Of a stretch of 64,000 nucleotides of DNA, positions 35,867 through 48,197 are shown piece after piece. How positions within the stretch are numbered: position 1 is the first letter of the stretch; the number at the start of each line of letters is the position of its first letter. The DNA is taken from NCBI GenBank assembly GCA_965153455.1, contig OZ234493.1:4712001-4776000 (forward strand). The letters are read 5' to 3'. The stretch is from Sphagnum compactum (Eukaryota > Bryophyta > Sphagnopsida > Sphagnales). The position numbers and the translations under genes are program-made. Below the pieces are notes generated by a model. That model was not told the DNA's origin. It was given only the letters and a program-made list of their open reading frames with translations, and ran no database searches.

Positions 35867-36480
35867 TCCAGGATCTTGAATAGTGCAATATTTTGGGTGG
35901 GAAGGGAGGAAGTGAGGGAGCAAGGGAGGAGGGGAGGGATGAGGTAGGTGGGTATGAGAGAATCTAAACTTAAAAGTGTTTTAACCTAGCTTGTGGTGGG
36001 TGGTGGTTCTTGACTTTTACAAAGAACCTCTGGTTTCACTTCTAAAAAGTAAATTAGAATGGTTTTGATTCTAGTTCCAAATTTTCAAAAATTTAAATTT
36101 GGGTTCTGATTTCAATTTTGGAGCTTTTCAAAATAAATAAGTAAATAATTTTTGGTTTCAATTTTGAAAATCAAACCAGTTCTAGGTAACCCCAACTAGA
36201 ACCTGTGGTAACTGTCATAAGCTCTAACTTTCAGTTCTTTTTCCTCAATTTTTTTTTTAAATACCAAAAATCTCAATTTTGATCTGGTTTTTGGTTTCAC
36301 ACTGGAAGTGTGATTCTAGGTTCAGTTTTTCATTTTTTTGAAGAATTGATTCTGATTATAAAACTGATTCCAAACTTAGACCCAATTTTGGTTCTCTCAT
36401 TATTAATCAAAACTAGAACCCATAGTTAACTCTCCAAACCAAGTACTTGCACAATACTAGCCTAATAAGAGGGCTAACTA
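35867..36480. repeat. Purine-rich tract and GGTTC/GAACC-type degenerate repeat
   Basis: 35895-35960 is GGGAGG-rich. 36000-36430 repeats TTCCAATTTTGG, GATTCTAGTTCC and CTAGAACC words like the other GAACC stretches in the window. No gene. Confidence 0.4.
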
Positions 36481-36559
36481 CCGAATAAGGCATTTGGACT
36501 TGGTACATGTCAAAGTATGAGTTTTCAACATCCAACACGCTTTTCAATCAACACCAAGA

Positions 36560-37290
36560 TAGACAACTTGTCAAAAACATATGGACCCTACTATTGCGAT
36601 CAAAGGAGTTTTTATGATATTGTAGTTGATGGGGGAAACAAATTGAGGACTGAAGTTTTGTAATTTAATTACACGATATATAGGTTTATGGTCAGTCCAA
36701 TAAGTTTTAGTGGATTAAAAAAATATTGTAGTGATGGTGAGTTAGTCCATATACAGTTTATTTTGTGTTGTAAACTATGATTGATTCAGAAAGTAATTGT
36801 TGTAAATGTCATTGTTTCATGAACATTTGTAATATTTTTTATTCAATTGTTTTTATTAGAATGTTCACATTGAAATCTCGTATAATTATTAGGATTGGAA
36901 ACTATGTGGGCACTTTCTACAATTTTTTTTGAATGGAAATAAAGTAATCTATTTGCATTTTAGGTGGTTTATAAATCATGATTATTATATGCAATGCTTC
37001 ATGCATATTTCCATTCAGTGTTCCACAAATAAATTTTGCACCATGGTCTATTATTGAATGCCATTTCGAAATTGAAATAGTTTTGTCATAAAGCATCATC
37101 ATGCCATGTTGCTCATAAGAACATAAAATGCTGAATTTTTTTAATAATGCATTATGAATTTCTTTGTTTGCATAAATATTTTCAATTTTTGTGTCATTGA
37201 TACAAAGAATTTGAGATGCTAATAGGTTTTGGTCAGCTAATATGTTGTTATAATTCAAGTTTAAAGAATGTATATATACATTTCAAGACA
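36560..37290 (-). pseudogene. Endonuclease/exonuclease/phosphatase-domain relic of a mobile element
   Basis: Members of this fold are Mg-dependent nucleases; LINE ORF2 proteins and some Helitron-type proteins carry one to nick target DNA. Reading the minus strand from about 37290, a 113-aa frame has NNILADQNLLASQILCINDT (the L-x-x-E-T region, with Asp in place of Glu), a Thr-Leu-Asn-Gly-Asn segment, then IIIMIYKPPKMQI. After two stops comes ILIIIRDFNVNIL (36855-36820 region), the GDFN motif with Gly changed to Arg. A frame change later TYWTDHKPIYRVIKLQNF carries the catalytic S/T-D-H motif. Order and spacing fit the domain. Stops and shifts make it dead. I cannot tell a LINE from a Helitron source. 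Confidence 0.7.
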
Positions 37291-38854
37291 CATGAACATG
37301 GGATTTGATGCATACTCACATTGGGTGTAAATCAATAGGGTTTGCATGGAAAGTGACATATTTTGGGAAGAAGATATCTATAGAAGTTGACTTGTCCATT
37401 CACATGCATTAGTGAGTGTGTGAAGTTAAAAATATATTCCACAATGTCAACATTTAATCCATGTCTTAGAAGGTATAGTCAATAAAATTGACTTAACAAG
37501 TCGTAAGTGATGTTTTAACTTTGGTTAATATATTTGTTTGGGGTGGTGAAACTTGGTGAATTTTAAACATGATGGAACTTTTTTCATGTGACATGTTCCT
37601 AGATTTCAAAACAATTAAATAATTGTAGGAATGTATTTTTAATATAAAGCATGGTGTTTTATCGATGATTCCAAAATATCTGTAACATTTGGATCGATGA
37701 AATGTTACTTGGACTTTCAAATCATAAAAAAATTTGGCATGTTTTTCTCAACAACCCCATTTAAAAGACATGACACCTAAGAATGTGTAGATAGTTATGA
37801 AATTTCACTAATTATTTTGACCCATACCAACACATACTTTACATTTCTATTCGATTATACACCTTGCTTTTATGACATGTGTATGTGTCCATTGTACATT
37901 ACATTTTGGCTTGATGTTTCAACATCACACATTAGTCATGGCCTTTAACACCTATCTACAAACATATTACCAACCCAATCAAATAATTCTTATTTTACAT
38001 GTTTTGGATTGCAAAGACATTGTAATAAAACATTTTATGCCACAATGGCCTCTATACTAACCAACAAAAAGTGTCATGCCATCTTGAACTATTATCTTGG
38101 ATTAAACATTCAGCTTGAAAAGTATGATGAAACAATGTTGCCATTATTATGATTGAATGAATGTGTCAATTTAATAAGTTTTGTAGAAACCTCATCATAC
38201 ATAAATATAACCTCAAGGCCAAGATTCTTCCAATGTCTTTTGTTTCTTTGCTCCTCCAAATGCAACCTTAGCCTTAGCTATTAAGGCTACTCCAACCTGT
38301 GTATCCCTTATGTTTCTTTTAGTGCCATGGTACATTTTGCTAGAAAATAGACCTAGGATAGTCCCAATGTTGTGACATGAAAAACACCCTATACTCAAGA
38401 TTTTTTTTTTTTTTTTGCCTACTTGAATATCATGTTTTGCAATATATGTTTATAATTTTTAGGAATGTAATAATGATAAAGATATGGGTAAATTACTAGC
38501 ATTTTACACAAAGGTTTGAAAACTCACCCAAAAGAATCAAAATATGTAGGATAATGTTTTGTAATCCCCGTTGTGGTGAATGGTGCGTCCCCAATTTGAC
38601 CAAGCCCTTCACTAGAATTATGAATAATTTCCAACTCTACCACACGTTATGGGAACAAATTTTGAATGAACATATGTAGTTCAAAAGTCAAGTTGGTGCC
38701 AAAGTTTCTAAATTCAATGCCTATTGCCATAAATCCTTGGGTCCCATCATGACCAACTTGCATTATAAGGAATTTTGTCCATACCAACCCACACATTTGC
38801 GACTTGTGTCCAAATCACCATTTTTTTTACTATTGATGCGACTATCCTTCGTGA
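37291..38854. other. Intergenic, possibly upstream remains of the same element
   Basis: Minus-strand ORFs of 75 aa (37493-37720) and 61 aa (38213-38398) lie on the strand of the endonuclease relic but show no recognised motif. A T16 run is at 38401-38416. Confidence 0.35.
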
Positions 38855-40944
38855 CACAATGGTAAAAACAACTTGTAGTCATAAAAACAACTAAAAAGTG
38901 GTTTGTAGTTGCATATGCAACTATGATTTGCAACTAATGTCAGTTTGGATGAAAGTGATAATAAAAAGTGGACGTATATCAAATTTTTTTAGTGGCATTT
39001 CAAAATAGATGAAAATGTAGTTTTTTTGTGACTTGGGATGTGGCTCATAGGCCATTAGACACCACGTGGCATCTTATTCAACTTCAATTGCGACTGTAAA
39101 TCCTAGTTACTAATTTATATGAAATTAAATGTAACAAAAATGAGTTGGCCCATGAAATTGTTGGACTTTGTGATCTATTTTTTTTCCTTAGTGTTTTTTT
39201 AATGAACTAACCCTTAAATGTGTAGTAGGGTTTAGGAGTTTTGTGAAACTTTAGAGGACCCATGGCAATGGTAAATATGGACAATTATTTAAAATTTCCA
39301 ACATTAAATTTATCATGTTGATATATCATAGCTTTTTTAATTAATTAATTAGGTAGGTCATGCAATTAGTTTATTTAAAAATGAATTTAAATAACAATTA
39401 GTAGTTAAGTAGGATATATTATAGGAAGTATGTACATGGGTTAAATAATAAATGGTAGGGGTAATTAATATGTGATAACTTTTTTTGTATAAATTAATTA
39501 CTTAATTAAGTAGACTATGTAATTAATCTAGTTATTAGGCTAGGTAGTAGGGTTAATTTATGATCCATTTATAAAGCTTATATGTGAGTAAGTTATATTA
39601 TATATATATATAGGTAAAATTATAATATATTATAAGAAAAATGATATAATATAACTTTTAAAATCAAATAGAGGTTTGAGATGTGAAAAATATATAATTT
39701 ATTTTTACATTTTTAAAATCATAATTTTACTTTAAATCTTAATATATTATAAATGTAAAAGTTAAAAAATTATAGTTCCATAAAATCAATTAATTATATA
39801 GCATTAATTAATATTTAAAAATTAAAATCGAATTTTAACTTAATCTTTTACATCAGAAATAATATAATTATTATATTATGTTATGTTATATTATAATTTA
39901 TTTATATCCATTTATAAATATTATATGTGAATAAATTATATATCACACATTTAAAATAAATTCTATTATTAAAATTATTATATGCAAAACAAATTGTATA
40001 ATGTAATTTTTAGGATCAAATGAAAGTTTAAGATACAAAATATACAATTTATTTGTTATTATATTATCCACAAATGTTTTTTCCATTCATAAATCATGTG
40101 CTTGAATTAATTTTTTCCAAGGAATGGTCGTTGAAATGGTATTCAATAAAAAAATTCAAATATTTTTCTTTTCAATTAAATTTACATTTTTGAAAGAAAA
40201 AAATAAAAGTTTTGTACATTATTGAAAAAAATTTAAGATTAAACTTTGAATCTTGCCATTTGAACAAATTATCAATAAGATATCAAAAATCAAAAATGAT
40301 GTTTTATGTAATCTTTTGAATCAAGTAAGGTAAATAGAATGCACATTGCCATATTGTCACCAAAATTGAGGTGATTTGGTGCTAAAGGAGTTGATCTCCA
40401 TCCTTGTGGTCCAAGGATCAATTTTCAAAAATGACATGTGTTGTGGTCAATAATGGTAAATTGATTGAATATTCCTTACTTACAAAGCCTACTAGGTAGA
40501 CAAGGTGGCCTATCTAATAACTTAAATTGAGTTTTTAGTCGAACCTAGATAATGACACGTGTCAAAACTTATAAGTTGAAATTAATGAAATTATCAACAA
40601 TTTAATATATATATATATACAACATTATTATTATTTTAATATTTTAATATTAAATATTTTAAAATATCTATATAATGTGACTACATTGTTTAGTCGTAAA
40701 AGCAGTTACAAAACGACAGTGCCACATAAGCTAATTTGGATGGATGAAATGTTCATGTAAGTTGCATCTTCATGTGATTGCCATTGCAACTTGGTGCCAT
40801 GTATTGTTCCACGTATTGTCTTTTGCAATTGAAATTTTATGTGATTTGTCTAAGGCAACTAGAGCAAATTGTACTCACATGTGGCATTTATGACTGAAAA
40901 TTAGTTGAAAAAACCAATCGTTAATATGGAAATTCCTTGTAGTG
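38855..40944. mobile_element. Possible CACTA-like element with AT-rich core
   Basis: The right end CCTTGTAGTG (40935-40944) is a good CACTA terminus; reversed it reads CACTACAAGGAATTTCC. The left end candidate is CACAATGGTAAAAACAACT at 38855. Both flanks are rich in TTGCAACT, TAGTCGTAAAA and ACTAGAGC-type subterminal words. Flanking trinucleotides are TGA and TTG, so no duplication is shown. The core (39300-40330) is TTAATTA/ATTATAT-rich with no ORF. The left boundary is the weak point. Confidence 0.4.
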
Positions 40945-41518
40945 TTGAATAGGATGTGTGTACTTGAACAAAAAAAACACATCCAAAAATTACTAAAAAA
41001 AATAGGAAAATAATTGTGTATCATACAAGAAAAAGGTTAAATGATTTCACCTTCCAATTCTTTAGCCCAATGCTAGTCTAACATTACCATTGGGCCAAAC
41101 CCTTTGCATTTGGATCTTTCAATGTGCCCCCCCCCCCCGCCACCCCCCCAAAAGTCAATGAACTTTCTCTCCATATTCAGTTGTTTAGTCTAATGGAGTG
41201 GTTTTGTGGCATATGACAACCACAACTTCATCACCATCCATCATGAAAAGGGATCCATAAAGTTACAAGCTTTTGCTGAGTTTTATACCATGATCAAATT
41301 CTTTCCTTACACTTTCAAAATCCAAGAATGGCTCTCACACATGATCTGGAATAGCAGTGCACATTTTCCTTTGTCATTGTATCACCAATGTTGTTTCATC
41401 AAGTGGCAAAGAAACAACAAATCAATTCATATGTAAACAAACAAATAGTAAAAATCAAGAAAAATGGAAAAATTGGATGCAAGTAATGTACATCCATTCA
41501 AACAATCTTCAAATAAAT
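40945..41518. other. Intergenic with C-rich tract
   Basis: A C12 run then a broken C-rich run lie at 41127-41149. A 76-aa frame at 41206-41436 is unrecognised. Confidence 0.4.
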
Positions 41519-41743
41519 TCAAATAATTGATGTACCATCAAGAGAATGCACAAAATAGTCATATTCTTCTATAATTAATTTCATTTTATCATTGTTTTGT
41601 ACCAAACCTCGCTTCATAATATTGATGTGTCTTTTAGAATCATTGTGATTTTGCATTTGAGTATGCCCATTGTAATAGACATTACATAAACAACATTTAT
41701 ATCTGATTACCTTAGGTTCATTGTCAAACAACCAATGAATCAT
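41519..41743 (-). pseudogene. U1-type C2H2 zinc-finger relic, copy 1
   Basis: The minus-strand frame reads NEPKVIRYKCCLCNVYYNG, continues with HTQMQNHNDSKRH, and ends around IIEEYDYFVHS. Spacing C-x2-C-x12-H-x5-H is that of the U1/matrin-type zinc finger, which usually binds structured or double-stranded RNA. This copy has no stop within 74 aa, but there is no start or splice context and the sister copy is broken. It could be an exon of a dead gene or part of an unknown transposon protein. Confidence 0.55.
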
Positions 41744-42164
41744 GTATTAGTCAAATGGATAATCATAAAGAATCAAAACAATTCAAGCTTTTCCAATGCA
41801 AGGAAACCAGATTTTTTGATATCTCAATGCATTAATCATATTTTAACCATGGAACATTTAACACATTATAACTACCAAAGCAATGGTGTTACAACCATCC
41901 TTTTACAAAAGATATAACATGATTAAATGTTACTACACATTTGATGTTCAAATAATGAGTGGAACTAGGATATTTACCATATAGTGAGGTGTTGGTCATG
42001 AATCACCTCTTTAGATGGCAAAGAGATAGTGAATGGAATCACATCTAAAGATGTGAAAAAAAAACATGTTAGGCAAACTTTTATAAATTCCCATTGTAAA
42101 TAAAGGCACAACAATCAAACAATTTAACTATAAATTAAAACAATAAATGTTTTTACATACCAAT

Positions 42165-42353
42165 GGACTGGAAATAATAATCATATTCTTCTCCAATAAA
42201 TTTCATTTTATCTTCATTCAACATCAAACCTTTGTGCTTCATAATGTTTTTGTGTCATTTTGAATTGTTGTGGTCTTCAACTTAATAAGTCCATTTGCAA
42301 CAAACGTTACATAAAATGCATTTGTACCTAATTACCTTAGGCTCATTACAAAC
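42165..42353 (-). pseudogene. U1-type C2H2 zinc-finger relic, copy 2
   Basis: A diverged duplicate of copy 1 about 620 bp away. The minus-strand frame reads NEPKVIRYKCILCNVCCKWT, a stop, then VEDHNNSK, a second stop, then HKNIMKHKGLMLNEDKMKF and EEYDYYFQS. The Cys pair and both His remain, but two stops interrupt the frame. It is homologous at DNA level too (NEPKVIRYKC and EEYDY blocks, and flanking ATCATGTATTAGT, GAATGGA), so the unit was duplicated with flank. Confidence 0.6.
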
Positions 42354-44234
42354 AACCAAAGACACAAATCATTTGAAAATGGCAAAATATGTTTGTTAAT
42401 TTAACCACGTGACCAATTTGAAGCCAATATTTGAACTACACAAATCATGTATTAGTTGAATGGACAATGATTAAAAGTCAAAACAAATCGTACTCCTCCA
42501 CTACAGCAAATTGCATGTTATCCCACTCCACATTCCACTTATGTTTGAATGGACTGTGCCAACTCCACTACAATGGAAAGCCCAAAGTGGAATGAAACAT
42601 TTTGAGTGAAATGTGTGAGTGGAATAAGTCACGTCGCCTCGAAGTGTAATGTTTTCAATGGAATGTGCCACAAATTTTAACAAATTACTTAATATTAATT
42701 TTTTTTAAAAATCATAATCTAAATTAAGTGCAACCACTCCAAAGTGGAATTTGCTTATTTAAAGCAGATTTTTTGCACAAGTTTCATTAGTGGAATTAGT
42801 GTCACCACTTTTTTCTAATGGAATAAGTGTTTGTGGAAAATTTTAAGGGAATATGATATTTGGCAATTAAAAAAACTTAGGTTAGTTTTTGGTGTATGCC
42901 TATAATATTGCCTATGCATTTTGCAAGTGGAGTTCATCACTATGCCTTGTATCACTATACCACCAATCAAATTAAAGGTCCTTTCTACTTAATGTCATGC
43001 ATCTTATACTCAAACAAGTGAAGGAAAGTTTCTATAAATTTATACCTCAAAAGTCCACTTATATTGCACAAATAAAATGAAAGCATGATCATGTAGCCCA
43101 AAACTATAAGTCCACTTATGCTACATGAGAAGGAAACATGGTCATGTAGTCCAAAAATTTGTAGAAGTCAACATGATGCAGAATTGTCCATGTCAAGTTA
43201 TACCATGCTAACTAATGTTGCCCATTGGTATACGCCTAATTGCTAGAATTCTTTAGCAACCACTTGCATTCCCATAGGATGTAGGTCTTTTTTGGCCACT
43301 AAAGAAACACATGCTTCATCCAAAGTCTGGACATTTGGGTTTCGCTTAAACTCCATAACCATGAGCTTGATGTTGAACTTATAGATCTTCGTCACCATGA
43401 CCATTTGCCTACCTAGCCCATACAATTATGCAAGTTGTTTCTAAACCCCTTGGATGCATGGTTGACACCTACAATGCCTTTTCCAACCACCATCCTCTTA
43501 AACTTGGGGTGAAAGATGTTGCATTTTGTGTCAACTTTCAATGGAGCCTACCACCACACACCCAAGAAAAAGCACAAATGCAAGTTATGTCATGAACACA
43601 ACATTCTAACACCACATACATCATCAAACCTAGCCCCAACTAATTAAATTGGAAAATAAATGCTCCAAGTACTCACATCATCAATTTAATTGTGGCACAC
43701 ATTGGCTAGACATAAGAACATTAGTATTGGTCAAGGGTTTTCCCTTGGGAAATTATTCATAAACATTCCAACTCAACTTGAACACCCTTGTGTCGGTTCC
43801 CAAACAGGTTGAATTGTTGGCAAGGGCGCTTGATACCCAACTATTTATATGTGTACGATTTGCTCCAATTGGTTCCTTCCCCTTTTCCACATTAGCCTTG
43901 AGTGCTCATGGCTTATTTCCTGTAGGTGGGATGTACCCACTATCAATTTAATTTTTGTACAACTAATGGGATGAACCTAAGGACCCACTAAAAACTAATT
44001 GATTTGTCTTCTATTTGGATTTAAATTATTAATTAATGTTAGTCTACTTTTTGGTAGTGGGGCCAAAATGTCACTAACCATGAAAACTTGATGTTGACTT
44101 GGTCTTGGCTATTAACCCAATCTTCTTTTGTCATAAATTGGGTTGAGGTTGACCATCAAGCACAATATCCTTGACATCAATAGTGGTATATTCCACCAAT
44201 TAGGTATTTAAGTCTTAGTTATCACATGGATGTG
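42354..44234. other. Intergenic with a TGGAAT-rich stretch
   Basis: 42500-42850 is dense in TGGAAT/ATTCCA/CCACTCC words on both strands, and CCACTACAGCAAATTGC at 42498 resembles a CACTA end without a partner. The rest holds only unrecognised 60-aa frames. Confidence 0.4.
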
Positions 44235-45005
44235 TGGGTCCATTCACAGTTGGGGTACCAAAAAGGGAAAAAAAACTTAATGACTTTTTAGAGCTACTTT
44301 TTACAAACAACATTACATGAAATAAACTTAAGTGAGAAAAATTGAATAGTCCAATATAAGATAATTCATGTGTTAATGGTGATTTTTCATAATCATAATT
44401 GTGTGTGAATATTTTAGTTTAATGTTAGAAATGCAAAAAATCCCAAAAAAACCCAAAATGAGTTTCAATGGACAACAAAACATGTTTTTTGGCATGTTTA
44501 TTTCTTTCACATGTGACCTACATTTAAAGCTAGACATTTTGAACCCATTGAACATAATTTCTTTATCAAATGGTTTTTTAAATTAGTCCTTTGTCTTGTA
44601 GCCCTTTTGTTCAAAATTTCAAGACTTTGAAATTTTTGAATGGTTTGGTTTTTCATGAAGTTCATCCAATGAACATGTACTTTCATCGAAGGGGGCATTT
44701 TTTTGTTGTACAAAAAATTTGAAATCAATTGTATGATTTTATGCCTTCCTTTTTATTACTTTTTAAAAAAATGTACTTTAAACACTTTATTCCTTTAGTT
44801 TATAGGACTCAAAAGGACATTAACATAGTATCCAGATTATCTTTGAATATTTTTATTAATTTAAGAAGACATCTTTTCATTTATTGGCATACAACAATCC
44901 ACTACACTCATAATAATGTAAGATAAACAAAAATCTAAAGTTGTCCTTTGTAGTCCTTTTTCAATTAGACAGTCCTTTTTGGTACCCCAATCGTGAAAGG
45001 ACCCA
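44235..45005. mobile_element. Inverted-repeat element, ~771 bp
   Basis: The left end TGGGTCCATTCACAGTTGGG plus GTACCAAAAAGG is mirrored at the right end; the reversed right end reads TGGGTCCTTTCACGATTGGG plus GTACCAAAAAGG. About 32 bp match at roughly 29 positions. Flanks TGTG and TGTA hint at a short duplication but do not prove one. The interior is AT-rich with unrecognised short frames on both strands, so it is a MITE-like, non-autonomous element of unassigned superfamily. Confidence 0.65.
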
Positions 45006-45239
45006 TGTAACATATGTAGATAGTACCTCCATGTCTCCAGGTATTCTTGAGTCACTCCTACTATCATATTGAACCTTTGATTATGGATAGGGACTTCTTT
45101 GTGTTATGGTCTTGTCCTTTCCCTATACCAATGTTTATACCTTTCCACATTAATTTTGGATTTCGGTGGCAATTCTCCTGTAAAAAGAGCATACACAAGC
45201 CATTGATGTGCCTAAGACATCCAACATAAGGACCCACCA

Positions 45240-47560
45240 TCAACATTATCTTAACAACTAAATGTCCTTACCTTCTTGGTGACATTGCCCATCAAATGCA
45301 ACACATTGATTTTGCTCAAAAACCCACCTACAATTTACTTTGGTGAACCTCACAACCCACCTATATTTTACTTTGGATCAACTTACATCCCACTTTGGAC
45401 CACTCAAGGTCCACATATAGCCCACCCAAACCTCATTGAAATGACACAAATTCTAAGCATTTCAACAATGTCAAAGTAAATTAAAATCAATGAAGATAAT
45501 TTTAGTTTGGTCCCAACTAGACCTATCAACATATCAACTATGAAGTGATCAATCAACCAATTAATGCATGAAGATGGCAACTACTGAAGTATTGTTTTGT
45601 CTAGTCACAACTTCCCTATTAAAGAAATATTGCTTCCACTTACAGCCCCACCTAATTTCCACTATGGTTTTGTTGATATTCCACCTATGTTTTCACTTTG
45701 GTTCCACTTACACATCATTTAAAGTTTACAACCCACTTTCACTCCATATGCATTACAATTTCCAACCACCCTATGTCCACCCACATTCCGTCTAAAGCTC
45801 ATTAAACTTCCAAACTTAGATCATGACACTTCAAAAATCTCCATGCTAAACAAACACTTGTTGATTATTTTAAGTTAGTCCAAACTAAAGGGATATACAA
45901 ATTGAAAACTAACCATACAATATCAAGACATGCCAAATATTACATCATGATACCAACTAAATGGCCTACCTTCTTAATGATAATTGCGCCACAAGGTCAA
46001 ACATTGGCACCATGACTTACACCATGTGGAACTACATTATTCCAATGTCACTTTACAAGTGTATCCCACCTAGTTTGACTTGGCACCATTTGCATTACAT
46101 TAGTATGGATCCATTATGAATTCCCATACATTCCACCCATACTAGCCCATCTGAATTCCCAACATTCTCCATGACTCTTTAATTCAACACTCTGGCTCCA
46201 CATAAATTCCACTTCAACTCCAACCAAATATTAAACTTTGAATCCACTTTGGCTAGGTGGTAGGCCTATATTCTATATATAAGGCTCATTGAACTTCCAA
46301 ATTTGGTGCATGAAACTTCAAGTATTATCTAGGTTAAACAAAAACCCATGTTGAAAATCCTACCTTATTGCCACAGGCTAGAAAGGCAAATCAATTTTTA
46401 TAATTGATCAATGGACATGCATGACACCACCAACTATTATACTAAGATATAACACCTAAACATGCCATGCTTTAATAATGATTGCTTCAAGTGTGACCAA
46501 GGTTGGTGGCACTTACACCCCACTTACAATCCACTTTGGCACCACCTTCATTTCATTATGGTTTCATGTCATTCCTAAACACATTCCAACTAGACCTCAT
46601 AAAACATATTTTAATAGGCTACAAGATACTTCAACATTGGTGCCACTCATACCCTACAAATGTATTCTAATAGGGTTTCACAAATGCATCCCACACTTAA
46701 ATTCACAATTAACACCACATGCATTGCACTTTGGCTCCACTCCACGGGTTCACCTACATTCTAGTGAATTGGTTCCAATTTGTCATCATTATAGCCTACC
46801 ATGACCACTTGATAGTGGAATGCTTTGATTATATTCCATTCTATCACCACCCACCACCAATCCCCTTGACTAGGCCTCAACCATGTAGTTTGACAATGAA
46901 TGCACTATTGGTTCCACCAAAATATCACACGTGTTATAACCTACCTTGCCCACTTCATAATGGAATGTAGATCAAGGATACATTCCACTTTTGCACTACC
47001 CACCACCTTGATGCATTTGACCATGCATGGACCATTGACACTTCAAGGTCAATCTACCATAAGCTTCCACAACAATATCATGCCAAACTTGTGGTCATTC
47101 CCACATGCCACTTGCATTCCACTCGAAACTCCATGGGCACACTTGATTTTCACTCTAGCCCCAACCAATGGACACCCATGTTAATCAAATTTTATTTCCC
47201 ACTTTAAAACTTGGTCCACTTGTATAATACAACCCCTACAACCTACCAAGCCCACTTTCACATTCCATTTGCCTAACTAAACATTACTTTATGCATTGAT
47301 ATAGGATACTTGTAAATTGGCACATTCCACTTCAATTTCATTTTTAATACAAGTAGCCCATCACTAGACACCATTAGGTTCCACAACAATATCATTCCAA
47401 GCTTGTGACCACTTCCACATCATTAGTTCACACATCCAAATTCCACTATATGGACCATTTGATCCCTTTGCATTCTACCAACATGCCATGTTGAGTTATT
47501 ACCACTATTACACTACCTAATTGAATATGTCAATAAGACTTAAGAATTAGGCAAATTGTA
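45240..47560. repeat. CCA-rich long-period degenerate repeat
   Basis: The plus strand is strongly C-rich over G, full of CCACTT, TTCCAC and ACCTAC. Longer blocks return. GCTCATTAAACTTCCAAA at 45796 matches GCTCATTGAACTTCCAAA near 46286. CTACCTTCTTAATGATAATTG near 45965 has relatives at 45270 and 46470. TTCCACAACAATATCAT near 47065 recurs near 47372. Spacings of about 300-700 bp suggest a long-period tandem structure. ORFs here (up to 108 aa) are low-complexity and not credible. Confidence 0.5.
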
Positions 47561-48197
47561 TCCCCATGGACAAAAGGACTTTGCACCTTATGGGCAAGCT
47601 TTATTTTTCTAAATTCATTCTATTTGTATTATTGTATTTTGATTCTTGTCACAATCTAAGGATGTTTTCCTTCTTCTTTTTTTATGTGTTGCACATTTGT
47701 AGTTCAATTTTGGATTGAAGTGTTTAATGATACTGTAAGAATGACAAGTTCTAAAGTTGATGTTATATTTGCAAAGTTCGTTAGTCTAATTGATGCATCA
47801 AAAGGAAACTTTGCATGTTTGTAATTTAAATTGTAACACCCTCCCTAGCTAGGGTCATTTAAGGTACCATGAACTTTGTTGGGTCAAGAGGCAGACAAAT
47901 GGGCATGGTTTCCATATTCATTGTTCATATGTGGTCATTCCATGGTTGAAATTACCTCACTTTCTAAATGACAAGTGTAATTGACTTGGTGAATAAATGC
48001 AATTTATTTTTCAAAAATGTACATAAATTCCACTTGGTTCATTTGAGGTATCTAGGATCAATAATTGTCTTTCAATGTCAACATATCATTGTGCATTTGG
48101 GCTTAAGGACAAATGGGTGTAAAATCTTATACTGGATCAATCGAAAAGTTAGCCCAGTGGATTGGCTGAGAAATTAGCCCTAAAAAGAACAAAATGA
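47561..48197. other. Intergenic, nothing recognised
   Basis: No supported feature. Confidence 0.4.
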
